Source of the DNA: Pseudomonadota bacterium
GTDB taxonomy: Bacteria; Pseudomonadota; Gammaproteobacteria; Steroidobacterales; Steroidobacteraceae
Direction of reading: 5' to 3'
Assembly (NCBI GenBank): GCA_021816775.1
Contig: JAKAXA010000003.1
Location: 62,001 to 126,000 of the forward strand
Length of the DNA stretch: 64,000 nt
The stretch's first letter is position 1. Every line of letters begins with the position of its first letter. The notes beneath the pieces are model-generated. The model saw only the letters and a program-made list of their open reading frames with translations, was not told where the DNA came from and made no database searches. Position numbers and translations under genes: made by a program. This document shows, piece after piece, positions 9,022 to 17,679 of this stretch.

Positions 9022-10248
9022 CTAGTGCGCCGCCTCGCGAGGCGGCCGGTCCACCTCGGGCAGGAATCCGGCGAGCAGGCCGATCACCGGCAGCCACGCG
9101 CACAGCTCGTACACCAGATCGATGCCGGAGGTGTCGGCGATGTGCCCGAGGACGGCAGCCCCGATGCCGCCCATGCCGAAGGCAAAGCCGAAGAACAGGC
9201 CCGCCACCGTGCCGGTGCGCCCGGGCAGCAGCTCCTGGGCGTACACGATGATGGCGGGAAAGGCCGACGCCAGAATCATGCCGATCGGCACCGTGAGGAT
9301 CCCGGTCCAGAAGAGATTGGCGTGCGGCAGCAGCAGCGTGAACGGTAGCACGCCGACGATCGAGCCCCAGATCACGTACTTGCGCCCGATTCTATCTCCG
9401 ATGGGGCCGCCGATGAGCGTGCCGGCGGCGACCGACCCGAGGAACACGAACAGGTGGATCTGGGCGCTCTGGATCGACACATGGAAGCGGCTGATCAGAT
9501 ACAGCGTGTAGTAGCTGGTCAGGCTCGCCAGATAGAAGTACTTGGAGAAAATGAGCGCGAGCAGCAGGCTGATCGCCAGGGTCACGTGCCGGCGCGGCGG
9601 TGGTGCGGCGGCGGATGCGTCCGCCTCGCGTGGCTTGAGCCGTTGCAGACCGTGCATGCGGTACCAGTGTCCGACCTGAAACAGCACGAACATCCCCACC
9701 AGCGCCGCGAACGAAAACCAGATCACGCTCGATTGGCCGTACGGCAGGACGATGAACGCAGCGAGCAGCGGTCCGACCGAGGAGCCGAGGTTGCCCCCGA
9801 CCTGGAAGACCGACTGCGCCAGACCGTGGCGCCCGCCCGAGGCCATGCGCGCCACGCGCGAGGACTCGGGGTGGAACACCGAGGAGCCGGTGCCGATCAG
9901 CGCGGCCGCGGCGAGCAGCAGCGGGTAGGTGCGCGCATAGGCGAGCAGGGCGAGGCCGCACAAGGTAAAGCCCATCCCCGCCGAGAGCGAGTAGGGGCGC
10001 GGGCGCCCGTCCGTGTAGCGCCCGACGAGCGGCTGCAGGATCGAGGCGGTGATCTGATAGGTGAAGGTCACGGCCCCGATCTGTCCGAACGACAGATCGT
10101 AGTGCGCCTTGAGCATCGGATACAGCGCCGGCAGGAGCGACTGCATCATGTCGTTCAGCAGGTGGCTGAAGCTGATCGCGCCCAGCACCGCGAAGGCGGT
10201 CTGGCTGGCGGCGCGCGCGGCGCGCGTGCTGGCGACGGTCTCGTTCAA
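9022..10248 (-). CDS. MFS exporter, fosmidomycin-resistance (Fsr) type
   Basis: A 408-residue major facilitator protein with about twelve membrane segments and a cytoplasmic loop near residues 205-225 (RLKPREADASAAAPPPRR). Its N-terminal block, FSHLLNDMMQSLLPALYPML, and the GTGSSVFHPESSRVARMASG block are diagnostic of the Fsr/fosmidomycin-resistance family. These are proton-driven exporters, and natural substrates are generally unknown. The start is a TTG at 10248 with GGAG about 7 bases upstream; shorter starts would remove the first helix. It is the first core gene after the decayed region. Confidence 0.85.
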   Translation of the reverse strand: MNETVASTRAARAASQTAFAVLGAISFSHLLNDMMQSLLPALYPMLKAHYDLSFGQIGAVTFTYQITASILQPLVGRYTDGRPRPYSLSAGMGFTLCGLALLAYARTYPLLLAAAALIGTGSSVFHPESSRVARMASGGRHGLAQSVFQVGGNLGSSVGPLLAAFIVLPYGQSSVIWFSFAALVGMFVLFQVGHWYRMHGLQRLKPREADASAAAPPPRRHVTLAISLLLALIFSKYFYLASLTSYYTLYLISRFHVSIQSAQIHLFVFLGSVAAGTLIGGPIGDRIGRKYVIWGSIVGVLPFTLLLPHANLFWTGILTVPIGMILASAFPAIIVYAQELLPGRTGTVAGLFFGFAFGMGGIGAAVLGHIADTSGIDLVYELCAWLPVIGLLAGFLPEVDRPPREAAH

Positions 10249-10381
10249 GGGCGGCTCCGGCTGAGGCGGCTACTGTGCCGCATCTGCGCCGTCGGCGCCT
10301 CCCCCGTGTGGCGAGCGGCTGGCCGCAACGGGGCCCCCGCCGGTTCGGGGGAGGCGGGGGATCCGCGGGCCGGCGCGCCGG

Positions 10382-11206
10382 TCAGTTCGGCGGGTTGGTG
10401 GCCGGCGGCTTGGCGCTCGGGGACTGCTCCTGCAGGGGGTAGGCCTGCGCCGCCGGGGAGGATGAGGGTGCCGGCTGAGAGGTGGCCGATGCGGCCGCCG
10501 CCGGCGTCGCGGCGCCCGTGCCGGCGGCCGTATAGATCGCGTTCAGGAAGCGGCTCGCCGCGGAATCGTCGCTCGTGACCGACCCGGACATGATCTGCGA
10601 GGCGCGCACGTGCGGCTGATGGTAGAAATCCGCGTCCGCGCCGTCATCGACCGTCATTTCGGCGCCGCCGATCGCCACGCCCGCGAACAGTCCCTTGTTG
10701 TGCGAGTAGGAATACACGGCGGCATTGAAGGTCTGCACGGTGGAGGCGGAGGCCTGCCGGCCGACGGGCCCGGCCGCCACGGAGGCGGATGCCCCGAGTG
10801 TCAGCTTGCCGCCGCTCAACCCCGCCACACCCTTGCGCGAGGTGAACACCAGCACGAGGTCGGTCTTCTGCACGCCCCACTGAAAGCCGAAACTGCCCCC
10901 GGTGATGGTGATGAACACGGGGCCGGAGAAACGGCCGTCGGGTTTGCGCACCACGAGCACCCCGTGGCCGCGGCGCGCGCCGAAGAAGAAGGCGACCTTG
11001 GTGAGCCCCGGGATGACGGCGATGCCGTAGGCGCGCTGCAGCAGCCACTGCGGGATGCCCTGATCCCGGGTGCCCTTCAGATCGTTCAGCACCTGGGTGG
11101 CGAGCAGCAGCCGGCCTTCCTCCAGGGCCTGCGCGTGAGCCGCGACCGTCGCCAGTGCGAACAGCACGCCGGCCAGCGCCGAGAGCAAGCGGGAACGAAT
11201 GCGCAT
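10382..11206 (-). CDS. SYLF/Ysc84-domain exported protein
   Basis: A signal peptide (LLSALAGVLFALATVAAHA) is followed by a SYLF (Ysc84) lipid-binding domain over residues of about 30-210: YGIAVIPGLTKVAFFFGARR, GVLVVRK, SGGSFG-like GGSFGFQWGVQ and FSHNKGLFAGVAI-like segments. The last 60 residues are a low-complexity Ala/Pro/Ser tail. Bacterial SYLF proteins are periplasmic and bind phosphoinositide-like lipids in some cases; their role is unclear. ATG 11206 is chosen because it opens a signal peptide and has GGAG upstream. The longer open frame has no homology. Confidence 0.85.
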   Translation of the reverse strand: MRIRSRLLSALAGVLFALATVAAHAQALEEGRLLLATQVLNDLKGTRDQGIPQWLLQRAYGIAVIPGLTKVAFFFGARRGHGVLVVRKPDGRFSGPVFITITGGSFGFQWGVQKTDLVLVFTSRKGVAGLSGGKLTLGASASVAAGPVGRQASASTVQTFNAAVYSYSHNKGLFAGVAIGGAEMTVDDGADADFYHQPHVRASQIMSGSVTSDDSAASRFLNAIYTAAGTGAATPAAAASATSQPAPSSSPAAQAYPLQEQSPSAKPPATNPPN

Positions 11207-11391
11207 GTCAGGTTTACTCCAGTGCTCGGGGCCGGGGAGGATCGAGCGTGGCTCGAGCGGTACGCACTGCGGTCGCGCCCTGACCCATCCCGATGCGTGA
11301 AGCTTACCGCAGACCGTGCGGCGAGGGGAGTTGGTCGTCGCGGCATCGCCGCCGTTCAGCGCTCGTTCAGCGCGAGCGCGGCAGTTGCCGA

Positions 11392-11877
11392 TCAGGCGGC
11401 GAGTCGCTCGAGCGCCGCGCCGGTCAGACGGAAGATCCGCCAGTCCTGCATCAGCTGCGCGCCGAGATTGCGGTAGAAGGCGATCGAGGGCGCGTTCCAC
11501 TCGAGCACCGCCCACTCCAGGCGCGCGCAGCGCCGCTCGATGGCCAGGCGCGCCAGATGGCCGAGCAGCTGCCGCCCGACGCCCCGGCCGCGCATGTGCG
11601 GCTTGACGTAAAGATCCTCCAGGTAGATGCCCGGCTGACCCTTGAACGTCGAGAAGTTGTGGAAGAAGAGCGCAAAGCCGACAGGCGTGCCTTCGTGGCA
11701 TGCAAGCACCACTTCCGCGTAGCGGCGCTCGCCGAAGAGCCGCTCGCGAAGGCCCGCTGCGCTCGCCACCACCTCGTGCTCCAGGCGCTCGTAGCGGGCG
11801 AGTTCGCGGATGAACTCGAGTATCTGCTCGCAATCAGCCTCGACGGCCGGGCGTATTTCGATCATGGCGGCGCTCAT
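11392..11877 (-). CDS. GNAT-family N-acetyltransferase
   Basis: The 161-residue protein has the GNAT fold. Motif A (acetyl-CoA pyrophosphate binding) is RGRGVGRQLLGHL. It is preceded by YLEDLYVKPHMR and followed by EWNAPSIAFYRNLGA. The FFHNFSTFKGQPGIYLEDLY block is characteristic of the spermidine/thialysine (SAT/SSAT-like) subgroup, so a diamine or lysine-analogue substrate is plausible but unproven. Its ATG overlaps the stop of ppc by four bases (ATGA), so the two are translationally coupled. Confidence 0.85.
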   Translation of the reverse strand: MSAAMIEIRPAVEADCEQILEFIRELARYERLEHEVVASAAGLRERLFGERRYAEVVLACHEGTPVGFALFFHNFSTFKGQPGIYLEDLYVKPHMRGRGVGRQLLGHLARLAIERRCARLEWAVLEWNAPSIAFYRNLGAQLMQDWRIFRLTGAALERLAA

Positions 11878-14591
11878 CCGGTGCTTTGCAGACCCTGTGC
11901 GATGCCGGTGGTGCTCACCAGCAGCGCCTCGAACAGATCACGGTCGGCGCGCCCGCCGGCGCGCCAGCGCTCGAGCAGGTCGACCTGCATGAGATTCATC
12001 GGGTCGATGTACGGATTGCGCAGGCGGATCGCACGCTGCAGCATGGGATCGCCGTCGAGCAGCGCGGCGGCATCCTTCACGCGCAACACCTGCTCGCACG
12101 TCAGCTCGTACTCGGCGCGGATCACAGCGGCGAAGCGCCGCAGCGGTTGCGGCGCGAGCGCATGGTATGCCGCGGCGATGTCGAGGTCGGCGCGCGCGAG
12201 CATCGATTCGACATCGTCGATCAGATTGCGCAGGAACATCCACTCTCCGTACATCGCGCGCAGCGTTGCGGCCCCGTGCCGCTCGGCGGCGGCCCGCAGG
12301 CCCGAGCCGGCCCCGAACCACGCCGGCAGCATGTGCCGGGTCTGCGTCCAGGCGAACACCCACGGCACCGGCAGCAGCGCCGCGATGCCCTCGCCGGCGT
12401 GCCGGTGCACCGAGCGGGAGCCGACCTGCATGCGCTCGATGACGTCGATCGGCGTGACCGCGCGGAAGAACTCCTGGAAGTCGCGCTCCTCATGCACCAG
12501 CGCACGGTACGCATCGCGGCTGGCGGCCGCGAGCGTCGCGGCGCAGTCGGTGTGCGCCGGCGGTGTCGCGCGCGGGGTGCGCTCGGCGGTCGCGAGGCTG
12601 AGCGCGTTGAAGGCGCGCTCCAGGGTGCGCATCGCGATCGGGCGCAGGCCGTAGCCCTGCTTGATGGTCTCGCCCTGCTCGCGCAGGCGCAGCACGCCAT
12701 TGACCGCTCCGGCGGGAGCGGATTTCACCAGCCGGTCGATGCGCGAGCCGCCGCGCGCGAGACTGGCCCCGCGAACGTGCATGATCGCCAGGCTCTGCAC
12801 GGCCGTGCCGACGGCCGCCTGCAGCGTGTGCTGCGCCTGATGGATTGCGAAGCGCGAGGCGCAGGGGCCCGCCTCCATGTTGCTGTCGGAGTAGCCGAGC
12901 AGCACGCTCTGGCGCCCGCCGCGGCCTTCTAGGTGCCGCGCATAGGCCGGCTCGGCGAGCAGCTGCTGCAGGATCGAGCCGCTGTGCTCGAGCGCGCTGA
13001 TGGATTCGAACTGCGGCGCGAGGTCGAGCGTCACCTCGCCGGTGCTCTTGTCGAACACCGACGCCCAGCGCGCGAGCAGCATGGCGGCGAGCACGTCGTC
13101 GACCCCCTCGGCGCCGCTGACGACGAAACAGCCCATCGCCGCCTGGCCGTAGCGGTGGCGGATCTGCGGGAAGGTCTCGAATACGGCGAGATTGCGCCGC
13201 GCCAGGGCGTCGAGCTCCACGCGGGGGCCTGTGTCCTTCTCGAGCGCCGCGGCAATGAGCCGCGCGCGCTCGTCGCTCGGGCGGCTCGGCCAGAGCGGAT
13301 CATCGCTTCCCTGGGCGATGATCTGGTGCAGCACGCTCGCGTGCTGGCGCACATCGAGGCTGGCGAGGTGAAAGCCGAAGGTATCGATGCGCCGCAGCAG
13401 GCGGCGAATCTGGAACAGCCCCGCGGTGGCGCCCTTGTTGGCCTGCAGGCTCTCGGCGATCAGCTGCACGTCCTCGCGGAACTGCTGCACCGTGTCGTAG
13501 CCGTTGCCGCGACCGTCCTGCGTGCCGCGCAGGCGCAGCGCAAGCTGCATCAGGAACAGCCGGTACGGCATGCGGTCGCGCCGGCCGAGCATCGCAGGGC
13601 GCGCACCGGGGGCCAGCAGCGCGTAATCCTCGATGCGCTGCGTCAGCTTGGCCGACACGCTGGTGCGCCGCTCGCCCTGCGAGAGCCGCTCGGCGAGCTT
13701 CTGACACTCGGCGATGTAGGCGCCGAGGACCATGTGCTGGTGCCGCGCCAGGGTCTCGCGGATGGTCCGGGCCTGTACGTCGGGATGACCGTCCATGTCC
13801 CCGCCCACCCACGAGCCGAAGCGCAGGATGCACGGCAGCTCGAGCCCTTCCGGCGGCACGCTGAATACCTTGCCGAGCGCGAGCGCGATCTCCTCGTAGA
13901 ACGCCGGCACGACCCGGTAGAGGATCTCGACCAGGTAGAAGACGACCTGCTCGCGCTCATCGCCCACGGTCAGCTGCTTGCGCGGCAGCTCCTCGGTCTG
14001 CCAGCTCGTGGTGAGCTCGAAACGGATCCCGCTCCAGAGGCTGCGCAGCTCTTGCGGGGTGAGCGTCGGGTCGAGCCGGTCGAGCAGGCGCTGCGCGACG
14101 CGCTGCTGCTTGCGCAGCAGGGTGCGCCGGGTCGCCTGCAGGGAGTGAGCCGAGAATACCGGCTCGATGCGCAGCGTCTCGATGAGCCCGAGGACCTGCT
14201 TGAGGCTCATGCCGGCCTCGGCGAGCGCGGCGATGGCGCTCTCGACGCCGCCGGGCTGCGGGTGATCGGTGCTGCGGAAGTACTCGCGGCGGCGGCGGAT
14301 ACGGTGCACGTTCTCGGCCAGGTTCACGGTGCGGAACCACATCGAGAAGGCGCGCACCAGCTCGCGGGCGAGCGCCGGTGGCCGCTCGCGCACCGAGGCG
14401 GCGAGCTCGGCGGCGGCCGCGGGATCGCCCTCGCGCCGGGCGATGGCCGCGCGCCGGTCGAGCTCCACCAGCTCGAACAGCGGCTCCCCGCCCTGCTCGC
14501 GCAGGATCAGCCCGATGAGCTCCCCGAGCGCGTGCACGTCCTCGCGCAGGGCTGCGTGCTCGGGGGGGAATTGGATGTCGCTTCGGTTCAC
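11874..14591 (-). CDS. ppc: Phosphoenolpyruvate carboxylase with altered active-site motifs
   Basis: PEPC makes oxaloacetate from PEP and bicarbonate. The 905-residue length and order of blocks match the family: LRFGSWVGGDMDGHPDV (257-272), LDVRQ (412-416), GYSDS (566-570), VRGASLARGG (606-615) and VPWVFAWTQTRHMLPAW. However, the usual TAHPTE is SAHSLQ here (His149 kept). The position of the catalytic Lys in GYSDSxK (K546 in E. coli) is Met572, and HGRGG has become HVRGA (His605, Arg607 and Arg613 kept). Family assignment is certain, but full activity is not. The start is GTG 14591, and the gene is coupled to the GNAT gene downstream. Confidence 0.9.
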   Translation of the reverse strand: MNRSDIQFPPEHAALREDVHALGELIGLILREQGGEPLFELVELDRRAAIARREGDPAAAAELAASVRERPPALARELVRAFSMWFRTVNLAENVHRIRRRREYFRSTDHPQPGGVESAIAALAEAGMSLKQVLGLIETLRIEPVFSAHSLQATRRTLLRKQQRVAQRLLDRLDPTLTPQELRSLWSGIRFELTTSWQTEELPRKQLTVGDEREQVVFYLVEILYRVVPAFYEEIALALGKVFSVPPEGLELPCILRFGSWVGGDMDGHPDVQARTIRETLARHQHMVLGAYIAECQKLAERLSQGERRTSVSAKLTQRIEDYALLAPGARPAMLGRRDRMPYRLFLMQLALRLRGTQDGRGNGYDTVQQFREDVQLIAESLQANKGATAGLFQIRRLLRRIDTFGFHLASLDVRQHASVLHQIIAQGSDDPLWPSRPSDERARLIAAALEKDTGPRVELDALARRNLAVFETFPQIRHRYGQAAMGCFVVSGAEGVDDVLAAMLLARWASVFDKSTGEVTLDLAPQFESISALEHSGSILQQLLAEPAYARHLEGRGGRQSVLLGYSDSNMEAGPCASRFAIHQAQHTLQAAVGTAVQSLAIMHVRGASLARGGSRIDRLVKSAPAGAVNGVLRLREQGETIKQGYGLRPIAMRTLERAFNALSLATAERTPRATPPAHTDCAATLAAASRDAYRALVHEERDFQEFFRAVTPIDVIERMQVGSRSVHRHAGEGIAALLPVPWVFAWTQTRHMLPAWFGAGSGLRAAAERHGAATLRAMYGEWMFLRNLIDDVESMLARADLDIAAAYHALAPQPLRRFAAVIRAEYELTCEQVLRVKDAAALLDGDPMLQRAIRLRNPYIDPMNLMQVDLLERWRAGGRADRDLFEALLVSTTGIAQGLQSTG

Positions 14592-14620
14592 GGGCGCGCG
14601 ATTGTAGCGTAGCGCGCCGC

Positions 14621-16597
14621 TCAGCCGGCCAGCAGTACCGCTTCAGTCCGCTCGAGCTCCTCGGGCGTTCCGTAAAGGACCACGACGTCGCCGTCGCGCA
14701 GCTGCGTGCTCTCGGCCGGATTGCGGCCCAGGATTCCGTGGCGGCGCACCCCCGTGAAGGTCACCTGCACCCCGCGCGCCCGCACGTCTCCCAGGGTCCG
14801 CCCGACCGCCCAGGCCCCCGGCGGCACCACCACGGATTTGACCTCCTCGCGGAACTCGTGCGACTCATCGAGCGCCGGCGCGCCAGCGCGCCGCACGATG
14901 TTGCGCAGCACGCTGTAGCGGTGATCGCGGATCTCTCCGACGGTGCGCACCACGCGCGAGACCGGCACCCGCAGCAGCATCAGCACGTGCGAGACGAGCA
15001 TCAGGCTCGCCTCGAAGGTCTCGGGCACCACATCGGTCGCGCCGGCCGCCTCGAGCTCCTTCAGGCGCGAATCGTCCTGGGTGCGCACCAGGACCGGCAC
15101 ATCCGGCCGCTCGGCGCGCACGGTGCGCAGGATGCCGAGCGCCGTGGCCGGGTCGGCGAAGGTGATCACCACTGCGGTGGCGGTGGCGAGGCCCGCGAGC
15201 GCCAGGATCTGCTCGTCGGAGGAATCGCCGTAGATGACCGGATCGCCCGCCTGGCGCGCCGCGGCGATGCGCGCCGGGTCCAGGTCGAGCGCGATGTACT
15301 CGAAGCCCTGCGCTTCCAGGACGCGCGCGACGTTCTGCCCGACACGCCCGAAGCCGCAGAGAATGACGTGTGCGCGCCCTCCGATGGCGCCCGTCGCCGC
15401 GCTCTCGCGCTCGAACGCGGTGCGCGGCGGCGGACCGCGCTCGCGCAGCAGCAGCCGGGCGATTCTCTTGTTGTGATTGAGCAGCAGCGGACTCAACACC
15501 ATCGAGAGCACGAGCGCGAGCAGCAGCGGCTGGCCGAAGCGCTCCGGCAACACCCGATCGGCCAGCGCGACGCTGCCGAGGGCGACGCCGAACTCCCCGC
15601 CGATCGCGATCACGATGCCGGTGCGCAGCGCCTTGAACCGGGAAGCGGCGAAGGGGCGCGTCACGAGCGCGGCGATCGCCGCCTTGAGCACGACGATGAG
15701 CGCGAGCAGCGCGAGCACGATGCCGGCCTCGCCCGCGAGCTGGCGCACATCGAGAAGCATGCCGACCGAGACGAAGAACACGCCGAGCAGAATGTCGCGG
15801 AACGGCCGCAGCACCGCCTCGAGCTGATGGCGGTACTCGGTCTCGGCGAGCATCATGCCGGCGAGAAACGCGCCGAGGCCGGCCGAGAGGTGCGCGAGCC
15901 GCGAGACCCAGGCTGCCGCGATGACCACCAGGAGCGCGGCGAGCGTGAACAGCTCGCGCAGGCGGCTGTGGGCGATCTCGTGAAACAGCGGGCGCAGCAG
16001 CCAGCGGCCCGCGGCGAGCACCGCGGCGATGGCGAGCGCCCCGCCCAGGGCGGCGAGCAGCGCGGCTCTCAGGTCGAAGTGATTGGTGCCGGGGCCGAGC
16101 GCCGAGGCGAGGGCGAGCAACGGCACGAACGCCAGGTCCTGAAACAGCAGCATGCTGAAGGCGAGCCGGCCGTGTGTGCGGTTGAGTTCGGCCCGCTCCC
16201 TCAGCTGGTGCAGCAGGATGGCCGTGGAGCTCATCGCCACCGCGCCGCCGGCGACGATCGCCGCCGGCCAGGCGATCCCGGCCAGGCGCCCGAGCAGGGC
16301 GAACACCAGCGTCGTGGCGCCCACCTGCGCTGCACCGAGGCCAAACACCTCGCGCCGCATCGCGATCATGCGCGGCAGGGAGACGTCCAGCCCCAGGGCG
16401 AACAGCAGGAAGGCGACACCGAGCTCGGCGAGCAGCGCCACTGCGGCCGAGCCGCTCACGACGCCGAGGGCGTGCGGTCCGCAGGCGAGTCCGACGGCGA
16501 GGTAGGGCACCGCGGTCGGCAGCCCGAGCCGGCGCGCGAGCGTCACCAGCAGCACCGCGGCGGCCAGCAGAACCAGCATCTCGGTGAGCGGCTGCAT
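14621..16597 (-). CDS. CPA2-family cation:proton antiporter with TrkA domains (KefB/KefC-like)
   Basis: Residues of about 1-380 form an eleven- to thirteen-helix antiporter domain (PYLAVGLACGPHALG near residue 31; LLFALGLDVSLPRM; GGAVAMSSTAILL; ATEYRHQ-like AETEYRHQLEAVLRPF). A Rossmann RCK/TrkA-N domain follows (HVILCGFGRVGQNVARVL; GxGxxG nucleotide fold), then a TrkA-C domain (ELERTEAVLLAG end). This layout is that of KefB/KefC and Ybal potassium or sodium efflux antiporters. No kefF/kefG ancillary gene is adjacent. ATG 16597 starts right before the first helix; the frame is open further upstream without homology. Confidence 0.9.
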   Translation of the reverse strand: MQPLTEMLVLLAAAVLLVTLARRLGLPTAVPYLAVGLACGPHALGVVSGSAAVALLAELGVAFLLFALGLDVSLPRMIAMRREVFGLGAAQVGATTLVFALLGRLAGIAWPAAIVAGGAVAMSSTAILLHQLRERAELNRTHGRLAFSMLLFQDLAFVPLLALASALGPGTNHFDLRAALLAALGGALAIAAVLAAGRWLLRPLFHEIAHSRLRELFTLAALLVVIAAAWVSRLAHLSAGLGAFLAGMMLAETEYRHQLEAVLRPFRDILLGVFFVSVGMLLDVRQLAGEAGIVLALLALIVVLKAAIAALVTRPFAASRFKALRTGIVIAIGGEFGVALGSVALADRVLPERFGQPLLLALVLSMVLSPLLLNHNKRIARLLLRERGPPPRTAFERESAATGAIGGRAHVILCGFGRVGQNVARVLEAQGFEYIALDLDPARIAAARQAGDPVIYGDSSDEQILALAGLATATAVVITFADPATALGILRTVRAERPDVPVLVRTQDDSRLKELEAAGATDVVPETFEASLMLVSHVLMLLRVPVSRVVRTVGEIRDHRYSVLRNIVRRAGAPALDESHEFREEVKSVVVPPGAWAVGRTLGDVRARGVQVTFTGVRRHGILGRNPAESTQLRDGDVVVLYGTPEELERTEAVLLAG

Positions 16598-16636
16598 GGG
16601 CGCTATTGTAGGGGGCCGGCGGCGCCGGTGCCTTTC

Positions 16637-16682
16637 GCCGGCCCGCAAGGATGTTGCGACGCACATGTCCAAGAACGCACAG
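16637..16682 (+). repeat. Degenerate copy of the 17.5-kb palindromic repeat
   Basis: The segment GATGTTGCGACGCACATGTC aligns with GGTGTTACTACGCACATGGC at 17552-17571, and the flanking bases are also similar (GCCGG before; AAGA...AACATGT after). About three bases in four match. Only one arm is present, so the perfect hairpin seen at 17.5 kb is lost. Confidence 0.5.
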
Positions 16683-16777
16683 AACATGTGCCTGCCCGGG
16701 GGCCAAGCTGAGGGGATAGGCAAAAGGGATGAGCGCTACGCGCGGGCCCCCGAATAGTTTTCACGAGCCCGTCATGC

Positions 16778-16808
16778 AGGCGCCACCCCGCGGGCCGTGG
16801 TGGCGCCT
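16778..16808. terminator. GC-rich hairpin, possible bidirectional terminator
   Basis: AGGCGCCACC (16778-16787) pairs perfectly with GGTGGCGCCT (16799-16808) around an 11-base loop. It lies between the antiporter promoter side and the IS1595 remnant. There is a weak T tract only on the plus side (CTCTTTA), so terminator function is likely but not certain. Confidence 0.4.
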
Positions 16809-16832
16809 CTGGGCGCCTCTTTAGGCTCGAGG

Positions 16833-17357
16833 TCAGGTGACCTGCACAGTCTCTCCAGCCTCACACGCAATCCGCAGCTGCATGCCATTGGACAGCCGCC
16901 GGGTGTCGGCCCGGAACGCGATTTCCACTGCGTAATCGAGCAGGTAATTCGGCTCGAGGTTCAAGTACACACCCTGCTCGGCGCGATCCATGCGCCAGTT
17001 GAGCTCCTCGACGAGATTGTTGTTCTCCCCCTGCGGCCCGACGAGTTCTTTGGCGTGCTCGACGGTTCGGTGATCGAGGAAACGGGCGCCGGCACTCGTG
17101 TATGCTGGCGAGGTGTCGGTGTTGAGGACGCTCTCGGACTCGGCGACGAAATCGCGGAGGACGGAGTCTGCGCTTGGCTTATCCTCACTCAAGCCCACAG
17201 CGACCCGGCCGCGGCTTCTGGCGCGCTTGCGCACCGCGTAGACGATGCGCCGGTCTTTTGGGAGGCGTCGTCCGAATTCGGGATCAATCACCCCTTGGCG
17301 CCTGCGACGATCCCGTGCATTTACTTGACCCGCAGTGCTATCGAGTGCGTGCCGCAC
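16833..17357 (-). pseudogene. IS1595-family (ISXO2-like) transposase fragment
   Basis: The 174-codon frame matches the C-terminal half of ISXO2-type DDE transposases: KPSADSVLRDFVAESESVL, NTDTSPAYTSAGARFLDHRT, VEELNWRMDRAEQGVYLNLE and LLDYAVEIAFRADTRRL. Asp of LNTD and Glu of VEELNW would be catalytic. The N-terminal zinc-ribbon half is missing, and the end (SNGMQLRIACEAG) diverges from the family, indicating a terminal frameshift. It is probably inactive. Confidence 0.55.
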
Positions 17358-17526
17358 GGTCGCACCGATGGCCCCTCCGGGAGTACCTGGCGCCGATGCC
17401 GGACTCTAGTCCTGAGAGGCGAGCGGGGATTGGCGGATTCTGATCAGGCCGCCGCCAAATCGAGGCTCCGGCTTCGGAACAGCAAAGGGCGCGATCAAGC
17501 TCTTGATTCTGCGCTATTTTGGTCAG
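17358..17526. other. Residual sequence between the IS1595 fragment and palindromic repeat
   Basis: No intact gene. The part nearest the transposase fragment is probably its decayed 5' half on the minus strand, but I could not trace a continuous frame. Confidence 0.35.
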
Positions 17527-17566
17527 GTGCGTAGTAACACCCGCCGGAAAGGGTGTTACTACGCAC
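17527..17566. repeat. Perfect 16-bp palindrome with 8-base loop (dispersed repeat, full copy)
   Basis: GTGCGTAGTAACACCC (17527-17542) is the exact reverse complement of GGGTGTTACTACGCAC (17551-17566), separated by GCCGGAAA. The right arm is followed by ATGGCCAAAAGAGC, shared in part with the copy at 16.65 kb. The left arm plus loop recurs at 20566-20588. It looks like a REP-type or miniature mobile repeat rather than a terminator, since no T tract follows. Confidence 0.75.
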
Positions 17567-17679
17567 ATGGCCAAAAGAGCCGAAAACGTGTTCTTTTGAG
17601 ACGTGGTCTGGCTGGCCAGCGTCGCTGTGAGCACCACACGCCCAAAACGATGCTACCGGTTTCCGGCTTACTTCCTGGG

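Noticed and set aside
12933-14612. Long open frame opposite ppc (559 codons)
   Set aside because: It is the antisense shadow of a GC-rich gene: no domain, and it reads through the ppc coding strand codon bias. The same applies to the long frames opposite the antiporter, iorB and other core genes.
17527-17566. Palindrome as transcription terminator
   Set aside because: No T run follows on either side, and copies recur elsewhere without adjacent gene ends.
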